Part shown: piece by piece, positions 10,878 through 21,842 of the stretch | Numbering within the stretch: the stretch's first letter is position 1 | Layout of the letters: the number at the start of each line of letters is the position of its first letter | NCBI GenBank assembly: GCA_004114245.1 | Contig: QZWS01000097.1 | Span: forward strand, 1 to 27,267 | DNA from: Zoopage sp. CT-All | Taxonomy: Eukaryota > Zoopagomycota > Zoopagomycetes > Zoopagales > Zoopagaceae | Length of the DNA: 27,267 bases | Reading direction: 5' to 3' | The notes under the pieces: model-generated | Databases searched by the model: none | What the model was told of the DNA's origin: nothing | The model's input: only the letters and a program-made list of their open reading frames with translations | Translations under genes and position numbers: made by a program

Positions 10878-11945
10878 ATGAACCCCCACTATACAATATG
10901 CATCATGTTATATGTCGCCATTACAGCTAGATGCGCAGCCGTTGAGGCAAGCTTCAGCTTTGATAAGATTATCAACGATTTTGATGGATTAAATGGATTA
11001 TCTGCTCCTAACAATGACAGGCAAGAGCACCACGCCCCTCCTCCTGTTGGCAAGAATCCCAGCCTTGCTGATGATACCAAGGCCTTTCCATCAAGGCTGT
11101 CACATCAAGCTGCCGTTCCACAGCAAACTGCGCAGCCCAATGTTGCCAATCAAACCCCAGTGGTGCCGTCAATATCCCAAGACTTTGGTAATGGTCAGCC
11201 TCATCCTTACGGCGCACATCAGCCTGGCCATCTACTGCATCAGGCCGCTGTCCTGCAGCAAATCACTCAAAACCCGAATGTGCCACCGATGCACCTAAGC
11301 GTTGATAATGGACCCTCCCGACAGCAGCCCAACTATCCACCGTATCTTGGTGCCGTTCAACAGCAAACTGCTCATCCCAATGTTGCCATTCAAACCCCGG
11401 GAGTGCCACAGATACCTCAAAGCCCTACTCCAACCCAGACTAGCAACTTACTTACCGAAATACATCTACAGCCTGAGAGCCCAGATATCGTCACCCATAG
11501 ATATTCAACCCGCAGCCAAAGAAATCAAGCTACATTGCTGAAAACCTCCAGTCAAGCCCTGAAAGGTATTTCCAAATCGATATCTCCTAAGCAAAAGAAA
11601 AATATTGATAGGCATGCTAACCGGAATCATATAATAAGCAAGCGCAGAGCTGAGTTTAAAGCATTCCCAGACCAGAAGCAAAATCAGATGCTTGCTTTCC
11701 AGAAGAAGAAATTTGAGTGCGAACATTGCAAACAAAGAGTGAAACTTGGTGAAGCTTACCGGCATTACAAGGATAACCATCGTGGCATGGGTTGCAAGAA
11801 AAAGATTCAATGTGACAACTGTAAATGGTGGTTTACAGCCACAGCTGCTTTTCGTCATTATCTCATGGATGAGCATTGGCGCTTCTTTGAGCCCTGCCCA
11901 ATTCCTACCCCCATTCCCACTCCCTCTATAGAAAATAAAATGTAG
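10878..11945 (+). CDS. Predicted secreted repeat protein with C-terminal zinc-finger pair
   Basis: I do not recognise this family. One exon codes for 355 residues from the ATG at 10878. Residues 1-24 resemble a secretion signal: a hydrophobic stretch TICIMLYVAITA followed by a plausible cleavage after AVEA. The middle (about 50-190) is rich in Gln, Pro, Asn and His and holds three degenerate copies of a unit around QQTA-PNVA-QTP; copies one and three are also close at the DNA level (11110-11168 and 11350-11408). A basic region (about 205-275) follows. The end has two similar Cys2His2-like motifs, C-x2-C-x11-H-x4-H from residue 281 and C-x2-C-x11-H-x5-H from residue 312, then PIPTPIPTP. The gene lies alone in AT-rich DNA. 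It could instead be a nuclear DNA-binding protein if the leader is not a true signal. Confidence 0.6.
   Translation: MNPHYTICIMLYVAITARCAAVEASFSFDKIINDFDGLNGLSAPNNDRQEHHAPPPVGKNPSLADDTKAFPSRLSHQAAVPQQTAQPNVANQTPVVPSISQDFGNGQPHPYGAHQPGHLLHQAAVLQQITQNPNVPPMHLSVDNGPSRQQPNYPPYLGAVQQQTAHPNVAIQTPGVPQIPQSPTPTQTSNLLTEIHLQPESPDIVTHRYSTRSQRNQATLLKTSSQALKGISKSISPKQKKNIDRHANRNHIISKRRAEFKAFPDQKQNQMLAFQKKKFECEHCKQRVKLGEAYRHYKDNHRGMGCKKKIQCDNCKWWFTATAAFRHYLMDEHWRFFEPCPIPTPIPTPSIENKM
11110..11408 (+). repeat. Degenerate in-gene repeat, three units
   Basis: Units lie at about 11110-11168, 11243-11290 and 11350-11408 inside the predicted secreted protein gene. The outer two agree at most positions over about 59 bases and are exactly 240 bp apart, so they keep frame. 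The middle copy is more diverged. The DNA-level similarity points to fairly recent internal duplication rather than only convergent protein composition. Confidence 0.7.
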
Positions 11946-13030
11946 TATTTTAGGACAGTCTGCATACAATTCTTGATTGCTTTTCTGGCACTCCCATATT
12001 GAATTGCTGGTCCTCTTATAATATGTATTTTGCATTGTCCATTGAGTGACTTTAGCAGCATACCTGCATGCATGAAACTATAAAATTGCATATCTAGGCA
12101 GCCAAGTAATGCAAGTCTAAATCAATGTTAGCAGACTTTTAATTTAGTCAAGTTCAAAAATAGAATCTTTATATCAGCTAATGATTACTGAGAAAATATA
12201 AAAATAATTTACCATATTATTCCAAACTAGAATGGCTTAAAATATAGAGCAAATTCCAAATGTAAACTTTAGAGTACTGCTTAGTATTTTTGCTAAGATT
12301 AAAGAATTGAATAGAGTATATATTGTTGTATTTGGGGTGATTTGAGGTTGTGCCATATGCTGTCTTTTCTCCACCTGCCTGGCAAAGTACACCATCTTGT
12401 CCCAAGGACTCCCCTCTCCTCTTGCCTTGCCAGCATAGGGGTTGGAGTGAAAAGATGTAAAATGTGATCTATATTCTATATACAAAGTAGGGTTACTTGA
12501 GCTAGCTTATATAGCTAGAACTTATTCCTAAAATAGCACATTATATTCTAGAAGTAGAGTGTGATTTGGGGTTTGAGATCTCTTGTATTATATGCATGAG
12601 GGTGAGAGAGTTGTCATGATTATATCTGTGACAGTCTCTTTTCTTTCCTATCATGCCAACACCAGTGTTGGCTAATGCACCTAATTGAATTACATTCCCT
12701 GACCATACTCTTCACCTATATCTACCTCCTCTACCACCAAGTCAATTGTCTCAATATCCCTAGTAGAAGCAATCTTATGTTTTCCTTATATATTAACACA
12801 AGTTCACCCATACTCACAGCACCATTGCCATCCAGCCTTGCCCCTGGGTCCCCCAACCTGGGGTGGGCATGACAAGAGTAGTAGTACTATGGAATGCAAT
12901 GTGTATTTGTCAGCTACCTAGAGTTCAAGTAGCTTAAATACTACTTAGTTGTTGCACATTCCATAACCTATATATTATTGAAAACATCAAGTACCACCTG
13001 TTTTCAGTGTTGTACTAAAATATAATGACT
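11946..13030. other. AT-rich, gene-free stretch
   Basis: Roughly 1.1 kb of AT-rich sequence with only short random frames. I see no protein, tRNA or rRNA signature. It contains a perfect 8-bp inverted repeat with a 2-bp gap (12655-12672) and a candidate MITE-like block described separately. It looks like accessory or repeat-derived DNA. Confidence 0.5.
12651..12872. mobile_element. Possible MITE-like element (weak)
   Basis: The two ends resemble each other in inverted orientation. The left end starts TCATGCCAACACCAG and the complement of the right end starts TCATGCCCACCCCAG, followed in both by a GTTGG-like run. The block is about 220 bp, AT-rich and non-coding, which suits a miniature inverted-repeat element. 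I find no clear target-site duplication and no second copy in the window, so this is tentative. Confidence 0.25.
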
Positions 13031-13190
13031 TTAGTCTAACACAACAGCCTGGAACTCAACCAAACCTAATGGAGTAAGATGTCATTGGGTTGATGTCATT
13101 GGGTTGACAAAGCATTATTAATCTGGCAATATAAAAGAGAGCAAGTACAACTTGTCTTCTGACAAATATAGAAATTACATTATCCTTGAA
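13031..13190 (+). promoter_or_regulatory. Promoter-like module, copy A, upstream of PD-(D/E)XK gene
   Basis: This stretch matches the end of the window (27121-27267) over most of its length. Shared words include AACAGCCTGGAA, GCATTA-TAATC, CAACTTGTC-CCTGACAAATA and CAGAAATT-like sequence. It holds a TATAAAA box at 13130-13136, about 167 bp before the ATG of the downstream gene. Upstream of it are two perfect tandem copies of the 14-mer GATGTCATTGGGTT (13078-13091, 13092-13105). Position and content suggest a core promoter plus 5' leader carried with a gene family. Confidence 0.65.
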
Positions 13191-13296
13191 CAGAGTTGAG
13201 CTCGTGCTCAACACAAGCCCTTGGTCAGTCACCAACGCGCAGTCTTGCTTTCCCTTCACCGTCAAAAACTCACAACGTTTGCTTTGATCAAATCCT

Positions 13297-14194
13297 ATGA
13301 ATTCATCCTCCTCGGAATTAAGCAACTCGCACTATGGTCTGAGGAGAACGCGTTTACCAGTGCCCGGATCTGCATGGTCCAATAAAGAGCTCAAGCGCTT
13401 CAGAATCAAGGTGCGTAGGGAGACCTTTGTCGACTTCTTCCAAGAGACTCCCTCCGCCTCCTACAAGCTTCTCAGACAACGCCAACGGGCTGCTCGCCGT
13501 CGATCTATCGAGCAATGACGTGGAGGAATGGAAAGAGCTGGGGCTTGACTACAAAGACATTACGGTGTCCCGTTTCATGAAAGCCATCCTTGGCATTACC
13601 CACACACATGCAGGCGCAGACAATGGCGTGGAAGTGCTCTCCAAATCACTGCTAGAGCATTTCAAGTATGACATTCAGGATCTTGTCATATGGGGTGGCG
13701 GAGAGCTACTGCTGGACATGAATGAAGGCCAAACCATTGCCAGCCCCGATCTGTACATCGAGACATCCATGCTTACCATCAGACTCCTATTTCAGGAGGA
13801 CAAGAGCTTTCCGCTTATGTCAAACTTGGTCCTGACTGGCGAAAAGTTTGTGGATGTGAATCCCCAGGCACAAGTCATCGCAGAAGCCATAACGTCTTTT
13901 CAGGAGAACAACAGAATCAGAGCCAGACTAGAAATGCAGCTCGAGAAATCACAGCTCATTCCATGCATCACCATGCTAGGCACATGCCCCACATTCTATC
14001 TCATTTGAGTGACCAAAGATCTGGCTGACGCAGTTGCAAGGGGGGACAGGCCCAATGAGGTCACGATCGTCAGACAACATGCTATTCCAATCAAAGGGGT
14101 TTTTCCGAGTGATGCAATGTTGAACAGGAAATTTAGGCTGCAGATTTTCCAGTGCTACGAATCACTGAAGAAGTACGTACAACCTAGAGTATGA
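13297..14194 (+). pseudogene. PD-(D/E)XK nuclease-like family gene, disrupted
   Basis: From memory of fungal proteins, this resembles an expanded family with a restriction-endonuclease-like fold. Signs are SELSNSHYGLRRTRLPVPGS near the N-terminus, then SPDLYIE and LFQEDKSF, then QAQVIAEAITSFQENNRIRA, IPCITMLGTCPTFYLI and a C-terminal FQCYESLKKYV. A putative active site is Asp at 13748-13750 with Glu and Lys at 13796-13804 (D-x15-E-x-K), plus Glu at 13631. Two breaks are seen. The frame shifts near 13430-13450, after FVDFF; a 34-bp intron at 13411-13444 would also restore frame but would remove conserved residues. An in-frame TGA at 14006-14008 sits between FYLI and VTKDLADAVARG, and no splice site nearby removes it. 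Both halves still read well, so decay is recent or TGA is read through. Confidence 0.68.
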
Positions 14195-14678
14195 ATGTTC
14201 TATATGCTCCGAGCTGTGAGGTACCAGGTATAGCGCATTTTAAGAACATACGTCTTGATTGCATCCTCCTACATGCCCACGCTCTGCTTGATATGATGAG
14301 TAGGTAGTGTACGCAAGTGGCCTTTCTGTTTGTTAGCAGTAGGCATAGCACTCTGTCAATGCAAATGTAAATTTTACTGATAAATGTAGTGGTTAATTAA
14401 TAATATAGTCTCTTGACAATATACAAAATGCAGGGCTGTTTGGAATATGTACTTTGGTGAAAAAATGTACAAATTGTGGAGTGGTTATAGTTGAGAGTGG
14501 TAGAGAGGGTAGAGGGGGGACCAAGGGTCTGCGGAACTATATGTACTTGTGTGTCCTCCCATTGTATCTAATATGGAAAGCTAGTTACCCAACACCGTCA
14601 GCACTAGCTGCCCCGTAAATAAAATAAATATACGAGCAATACATTACTGAACTATATCCTAGCATTCGATCCTATATG
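14195..14678. other. AT-rich intergenic region
   Basis: About 480 bp between the 3' end of the disrupted nuclease-like gene and the 3' end of the disordered-protein gene. It is AT-rich with a short purine-rich patch (about 14490-14525). I see no gene or named element in it. Confidence 0.45.
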
Positions 14679-17600
14679 TCATGCATATCGACTGGTGTAC
14701 GTGCTCATCCGGCGACTAGTCGCCCCGCTGGCAGGACTCATCAACCCACTGACGCCTCCATTGGTAGTACGGCCAGACGGAGTCATAGACTGCCGATAAA
14801 CGGACGACGTGCGTTGCTGTGCCCCGGATGACGCGCCGGGAGTTGCATAAATCGCTGCGGACGCTCTGCTAGACGATTTGCCCACAGGGGTGGTTGGCAA
14901 TGGCCGACTGGAACCGCCAAAAGTTGAACTTCGAGCCACCCTACCGGCAGCAGCTGTGCCTTGGCCCGCGCTACCGCCACCATATACCGACGCTCGGTCT
15001 CCTCGCACACCAACACTCACTGACCGCATGCCGTTGCCTAAATCCCGCGTCAAAGACGGTTGCCTTAGCCCACCAGCCTGTTGCTGCAACAGCAGCGACT
15101 CACGAGCATTCAACGATGGACTTCTCATCACGGAGACTGAGTCGCCTCGGCCATAACCTGCGGTCAGCGACATGCGTTGGTTCGACGGCGATCGCACTCC
15201 GGATAGTCTAGTCGGCGTTCCCATTCTCGGCGACGCAGCAATCGCTCCTTTGCCTATCCTCGGAAGCTGGGGATTGGTCATCGACCGAGCTTCGATACCA
15301 TTATACGACCGTGCAGGCGTCGACGGTTGCTCCGTATACATCATACTTGTTCGTCTGGCATCATACCCGCCGCCACCACTGCTACCGCGCGACGGTGAAT
15401 CGTACCGGCCAGGCGCCAACTCAGACTGGGTCACGCTCGGAGAGGTAATACGGCTGCGGCCGCGACGATCCAACTCAGCCGGATCCGCGATCTCACGACG
15501 AGCCATTCCTGGCGACGCTGATTGCTGTGTACGACGCGCAGACGCAATCGTTGGACGCATTAATCGCGACACAACCGGATCAACATCCTGCTGGTACGAA
15601 TCATACTCTTCTTCATACGTATCGACTGCTTCGCGAGCACGCCTTCCCAGCGACGGCATGAGAGCTGACCTAGGCCGCATCATGGGCGAAGATATCATCT
15701 GTCGCGGCTGAGTCCCGCCTCGAGGGCCTGTTGCCGCGGACAGCGCTGCATATGCTTCATTCAGCTGATACCGTGCGCCTCCTTGTCTCTCTTCTTCCTC
15801 ATACTCCAGCATATCGTCATTGGGTGTGAAACTGACATTCAGTCGTGTACGGGACTTGGACCGATCACGGACACCCAGTCCTCCATCTCTTGCGAGCGAG
15901 TCCAGTCGCGATGGAGACCGACTGGTATACTGAACACTTGCCTGCTGGACTGGTCGCGATACGGAGCGTGATCTCAGTGCCACACCAGCTCCGTATTGGT
16001 CTTGTGCTTCGTAGCTACCCATGCCAGATCGCTGCTGTCGATCGTCAAGTCTGGGTCGCGACAAGGACCGTGATTTTTGCAAGGGGGATATACCCGCTGG
16101 TCGATGTAGGTGCTGGGAATATTCCGCCATCTGAATATGGTCCCTCTCAACTTGGCCGAGGTAGTCAATTTCGTAATCTGGCTCATCATGGTAAGCCGGC
16201 TGCATGGACTGTCGTGTGGCCATATGCAACTGTGGCCGAGGCGTACGCGAGGCGGGCCGAGCCTGAGACGCAGCGACTGTTCGTGAACGGAGTGTTGGCG
16301 AAGGAGCGATAGTCGGGTACTCTCTGTCTGTGCCCATGTCCTCGGGATCGTCAAGCGACGCCAAAACTTGCGCCGCATCAGCATAGAATGCATCATCAGG
16401 CTCGTCATCGTCCACGCGGTGCGCACTGCTATACATGTGCTGGGCAGTGGATCCTGCTGATGGAGGCGTATGGCGATACGTCGGAGTACCTCGTGCCGAC
16501 GTCGGGAAATACTGCGAATTGGGCGGGCTGCGAGTTGATCGTATCGGATTCGGTGACGCGTACTCCTGCTGATGGTCGTCTCGGCCATTGGCTTCCATCA
16601 TTTCGCTTATCGGTGGCTGACGGTAGTCGACGCGTGATGTTCGCATTGGATTATATTTTGGTCGGTGCTCGTCCTCGAAATCCTCCCCGATTGACGGGCT
16701 CTTGGCAAGATTCCGGCTGCGCTGGTCATCGTCATATCCTAGCGACGCTTTCCTTGGCCTCGCCTCGGCACGCTGAGGGAGTTGATAGTGATCGACAGCG
16801 CCAGGTTGCATCAGTGTCAGACGGTCGGCGTTGGGTGAGCGCTGATACGAGGTATTTAGCGTGGCGAAGCCGGGGGCATCGATGTTGGACTGGCTCGGAG
16901 AATGGCGTTCGCGCATCACTGGATTCGACAGCATGCGTTGCAGCCGAGGCGGTGACCCCGCTTGAGCGTTTTGAGTCGCAGTCGTGTTGGCTGCTGTATC
17001 AGCATGCATCTGCTGTCGCGCGGTTGTGGTGGACATGGGCGAGATATGGAACCTAGCACTGGACGCGCGCGCTACAGCACGCGGCTCAGAGCGTGGCGGA
17101 AGAGTGATGGAGGCAGTGCTTGGAGCGACCTGGGAGGAGGGAGTCAGGGAAGCATCCGAGCGGGTCCTTGACCGGGCGGTGAGCGAGCTGAGCGCTGATG
17201 CCCGTGCTACCTGGGAATCCGCGCTGCTGTCTCGCGTGTCCGCTGACACGAGATCGGGTAGATCGGATGCTACCGCGCTACGAAATGCACCCATGAGATT
17301 GCCAGAACCACCGTGACGTTCACCAAGAGCGCTGACTGCCGTGGTCTGTTCACGCTGCTGAGCGTCTGAAGGCCGGCGGATGTGAATAGCCACCGAACTC
17401 GAATCATTCGCAGCGACACCCCTTCGTTGCTGACTATTGACGTTGTTTGAAGCGCTACCGAGTCTCGAATTCAGCTCTCTCGTGTTGTTGTGCAGCAACT
17501 GATGCATGGATGGAGATGCTTTGGGCACGATTTCAGAAGGCAAGGGCGACGGCGACAATCGCGCATGCTGATTTGCCGCACGTATTCTCAGCGACATCGC

Positions 17601-18237
17601 ATCCTTTCCAAACGAGGTCATACTATTGCCCGCGGCATCAGCGCCTCCCGAGGCTGCTATAAAGGGCTGATGAGAGAGTAAGCCCTATGAAGCGTGCCAC
17701 GAGGAATCAGCCATACCGAGTTTGGAGCCGACCCGCTGTATGACGTCCACTCATCGTCATTAATATCCAGGCTCTGGAACTCAATGGCCGGGCTATCGAC
17801 CAGCATGCTGTGCGAATGCACATCCGAGCGCACCATGCCGATGAGATCCGGCGTCCGCCCACGAGCGGCCATCATCGTTGGGGACTCATCGCCGTGAATG
17901 CCGTGGATGCCATTCAGCGACAACAAACCGCTGGAGCGGGATGTCTGCATGGGATCATGCGGCTGCAGGGGCTGAGCAACATCGCCGTCCTCATTCTCAT
18001 CGGAATCCAGGTCCGGGTCCGGGGAGGCGAGCCAGTCCATGGCGCTCTTCCCTGCGCCCCCCGCCGATCCCACCCGACCGGCTCCTGCGCTCTTCATCGG
18101 CGAGTACAGCCTATATATGATTCGAATGGCTCGCAGGAAGGGCGGGCTATGTACCATTCCTCTTCGTTGCCAATGTCCAGGACGTCCAGGATATCCGGCA
18201 GCATGTGGTCGTCGTCGCCGATCCCTGCATCCGACAT
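14679..18237 (-). CDS. Large disordered Ser/Arg/Pro-rich protein, function unknown
   Basis: Not recognised. Three exons, 18155-18237, 17717-18110 and 14679-17666, join in frame to 1154 residues (introns 44 and 50 bp). The start ATG at 18237 begins MSDAGIGDDDHMLPDILDVL. The short acidic N-terminus with EEEWLYSPMKSAG and a later DEWTSYSG is the least random part. Nearly all the rest is low-complexity: basic Ser/Arg/Pro/Thr-rich sequence with many RSRS-, SRSPSR- and RRMS-like phosphosite-type motifs, and acidic patches such as DDDEPDDAFYADAAQVLASL. No transmembrane segment or enzyme motif is visible. Such composition is common in cytoskeletal, polarity or RNA-linked scaffolds, but I cannot assign one. 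It is divergent from the coiled-coil gene at 18620, with a 382-bp shared upstream region. Confidence 0.72.
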
Positions 18238-18619
18238 GATGGATGGTGACAGGAGACGCAGCGGATAGCGCGGGAGGGAGGCGACGAAGGCGATCGATGA
18301 GAGTTGAGAGCTTCGTTGACGGTGCTTGTTGACTGGCCATCGACGCATCCCAATTGGGATAATAGGCGGCCATCCTATCAGCAAGGTGCAGCAGATCAGC
18401 ATAAAAAGAAAGTCGCTATGGCAAATCCCAAAGGGTCACCACAGCCGATGTCTCCTTAATCCTCGGCATTGGTGGGTCTGCCCTATTGACGGACCACGTG
18501 CTGCTACTTCAGACTATGTGTGCGTTTGCGAGCCGAATCGCCGAATCGCCGACTACCGACTACCGACCGCCATCTTACAGCTCTCGGCGGTGGCATTTTC
18601 GTTTGGGTTGTGCCACTTC
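18238..18619. promoter_or_regulatory. Shared divergent promoter region
   Basis: This 382-bp interval separates the start codons of two divergent genes. It includes an E-box-type palindrome CACGTG (18495-18500), the core bound by bHLH factors in fungi, and nearby short direct repeats (CGAATCGC twice, GACTACC twice, about 18534-18567). Assignment as a regulatory region rests on position; binding is not shown. Confidence 0.5.
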
Positions 18620-21600
18620 ATGAAATCCCCGCGATCCACCACATCCCCCTCCCCACGCACAACCACCACCCTTACCGCCGCGCGAAACCCCCGAGGATCC
18701 ACCGCCGCAGACACTGACCGCACTCAGCCCCTGGACGGCCCCTCCTCCGACTTGCCCCCCAGCGGTCCGGACTCGCTAAAGCTGGTGCGGCGCAAAATCA
18801 ATACCGCGGACGACGGAGCCATTGTCTCGGACGGCGGTGGTGCGGGCAGCGCTACAAGTCGTCCCCCGTCTCGCATCGGGCATCGCAGCGGCGGCGCCGA
18901 TAATGCCGACTTGGATGGGGCGGTAGGGACGAGGCTGCACAAGAGTTCCTCGGCGCTGTCGCTCAAGACCCTGGCGCGCGCGAGAGACGATAGCGCCGCG
19001 TCTGCTGCATTGGGTTTGGGCCACATAGGCGGTGTTGGAGCGAGTGCGCCGCGTCGCTCGATGACTGGGGTCAGTCGAGGAGTGCGGCCGGGGTCGGCGC
19101 AGAGCGGGCGCGTTGGACGTGCCTCGCCCCTTCCAAACGTACCGCTGTGATTACAGAACGTGAGGGATGCTGAGCTCGTGTTGTGTAGATCCCGGCAGGG
19201 CTGAATGGAGATCATGATGCCGCAGGCAAGCCGGCGATTTTTGTGGACCCGCCCCTGCCACCGCTCCACCACCACGACCATGACAGCGATTCCGTCGATA
19301 TAATTGTAAACAGAATGATTACTGAGATCGAGCGTGTGCAACGCGACAGTGAGCGCGAGTTTGCCATGCACGATCGATTGCTCGAGCGCCTGGGCTACTC
19401 CACCGATGAAGCCTCCATTGGGCATCATGCGAGAGCGCCTGCTGGGCGGACAACGCCGTTGGGCGTGCTTCCATCGCCGAGCACCCCACACGTGGCCAGG
19501 GCTGTGGTGACTGCCGATGCAATGGAGGCGGTGATGTCCCGCCAGCGCATCGGAAATAAATCGCCGCTCGGACTCAAAAGCTTTCTTGCCTACGATGCTG
19601 CGGCCGATGCGACTGCCTCGCCTGTTGCCGCTACCAAGGCTGCGAGCAAGGCCACGAACGTTGGTGGGCATCTACGATCACGGACGCTGGAGAGCGATAT
19701 ATCAATAAAAAAGGCGACGTTCACGAGGACGACGACTGGTGTTCGTACAAGCGGTGGTGCTGTGGGCTCGCCAAAGATTACCCCCACAAGTCGCAGACAG
19801 TCCAGTGCTAGCGAAGATTCACACCCACGAGGGAAAAAGGTCGCCACTCCAGCACCAGCGCGTCGTATCACACCGCAGCAGAAGAAGGTCGCCACTCCGG
19901 CCTCTCTGACCGTACCACCAAGGCCTGCGATCAAACAGCGTAGTCCCAGCTCCCAGGGCCCAATGACGAGCGAGGACGAGCATGGTCGCAACAAGTCTCC
20001 GAGAATTACCACTTCCACTGCGACTCGTCATTTCACGCCGACGACAGTTCGCACGCGCATCAAGGCCGCAGGCGCCAACTCCCTCGCACTCTCCGCTGCC
20101 ATCACACCGTCACGAAAAGCATCCGCCTCTTGTCTCGCCACCGGCACCTTCCGCGAAGAAGTCGAGCGCCTACGTGGCGTTGTCAACGACCTCAAAGAGC
20201 AGCTCCGTGTTGCTCAGCTCAACGAAGAATCGACCGCACAAATGGTGGGCCAGGAGCGTGGTGCTCGTGAGCGCCTGGAACGTGAGGTGCGCCAGGCCGG
20301 TGCTCGGATCGAAGAAGTCGAGCAGGCCCTTCAAGAGTCTTTGGTGGAGCTGCAGGCTGCACGGAGCGACCTTGAGGTGCTTGAGGCTCGATCGCAGGAC
20401 ACTGTTGTTCGATTGGAGGAAGCGCGTAAGCGGGCTCGCGAGTACGAAGATGAAGCTGAGCAGCTGCGTGACGAATTGGAGCAGCTTCGTGGCGAGGTGC
20501 GAGCCGTCAAATCCAACGAGAGATTCTGGGAGAACTTGCTGGCCAGTGAAACGGGCAAACTGCGCAAACGTATCGTAGAGCTGGAAGAGACCATCTCCTC
20601 TCTAAAGTCGATGACGGCGGCTGTATCCCATGTGGACTCGGGAGTATATCCGTCGGCCATTGATGCCGGCTTTGAGGAGATGTCGACGCTTCGCGATGCC
20701 AATCGACCGTCCACCGAGCTTGAGCGACTTCGTGACATGATTGCGGAGCTTTCCGAGGAAAAGGAACAGCTGCAGTTAAAGTTGGACACACATCGTGCCG
20801 ATGCAGCCCAGCTTCGTACTAGCGTTGCACACACCACGGAGCTTGCGCTGTGTAAGGACCAAATTGCGCTGCTGACCTCCGAAAACGACGAACTGAAGCG
20901 CAGCCGAGAGCGACTTGAAGCTCAGATTCAGATCCTGCGGATAAGACCTGCGGACGATGAGTCTAGATTGCTGCCAGGAGGCGGTCTCGGCGATTCTCCC
21001 AGCATGCGTGCCCGGGCTTTGACCTCGCGAACGTGAGACAAGCGTCCTCCATCTTTTGGCATAGACTGACGAAGAAATGGAATAGGTACTCTGTGCATAC
21101 TAGCAATCAAGCATACTCGTCTCCGTCGAGGCTTCCGGATCGAATTGCTGGTCTGATGCGTTCCAATATCGCCGACTCCTCCGATTCGTCACCCACAGAG
21201 CCCACGGCGCGAGTGCTGAGAACGCCCTCGCCGACATTTGAGTATCTCTCGCTACCGAGGAAGTCTCCGTCGGCGATGGCCATGTCTTTAAGCGCTCAAG
21301 GCAAAGCGACAACGACAGCGACGACGACAGCGACCAATCAGCGAAACCGACGTAGCGTAAGCATTGACCGCGGTGAAGAGGTATTTAGCACAGGAGATGG
21401 CGCCACGCAGCTGATGGGCGCGTCCGCGTCGTCGCCGAATATGGCGCGAACTATTGCTCGCAAGAGGTCCAACACGATAGAATCTGACGGAAATTTTGGA
21501 GAGCGATGGACTCGGGAGCTGCAGCGCTTGATAGCCGAAAAGGATATGGTCAGTGTAGCTACGATTCTTCTCAACTGTCTGCTAACACGACACTTCCTAG

Positions 21601-21747
21601 CTCAAAGCTAACTATGCGACTATTCCTCTGACGGGTGGAGGAGCGCCGATGCGACGGCTCAAGGAGGATTTGGCAGATCGACTGGAAACAGTGGAGGAGG
21701 AGCTATCCAGCACGAGGCGCAAGCTTCGCAGCATTGGTCTGCTGTAG
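18620..21747 (+). CDS. Coiled-coil protein with disordered N-terminus, function unknown
   Basis: Not recognised. Four exons, 18620-19138, 19189-21032, 21086-21548 and 21601-21747, give 990 residues in frame. Residues 1 to about 490 are Ser/Thr/Ala/Arg-rich and mostly disordered, with a helical patch NRMITEIERVQRDSEREFAM and a HHHDHD run near 195. A long heptad-type coiled coil runs from about 495 to 675 (EEVERLRGVVNDLKEQLRVA onward), and a second from about 680 to 760 (ELERLRDMIAELSEEKEQLQ onward). A Ser/Thr-rich linker follows, and the C-terminus has another short coil (LADRLETVEEELSSTRRKLR). The third intron was set at 21033-21085 because a CTGAC branch site lies just before its acceptor; a nearer acceptor would give only a 31-bp intron. 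The layout suits a structural or cytoskeletal scaffold. The 3' end is 95 bp from the RRP36 stop. Confidence 0.8.
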
Positions 21748-21842
21748 TATCCCATTTAGTGTTTTGTGTAGGCGTCTTGGTTTACTTTTTTAAGGATAAT
21801 ATTTGTCTATCTTGTCAGCGTGCATTGCTGTATTCAATATAT

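Noticed and set aside
15172-17316. Several plus-strand frames opposite the disordered-protein gene
   Set aside because: They overlap a long continuous minus-strand exon and have no recognisable content; GC-rich Ser/Arg codons keep the antisense frames open.
21033-21063. Short 31-bp version of the third intron in the coiled-coil gene
   Set aside because: A CTGAC branch site just downstream and the usual intron size favour the acceptor at 21085.
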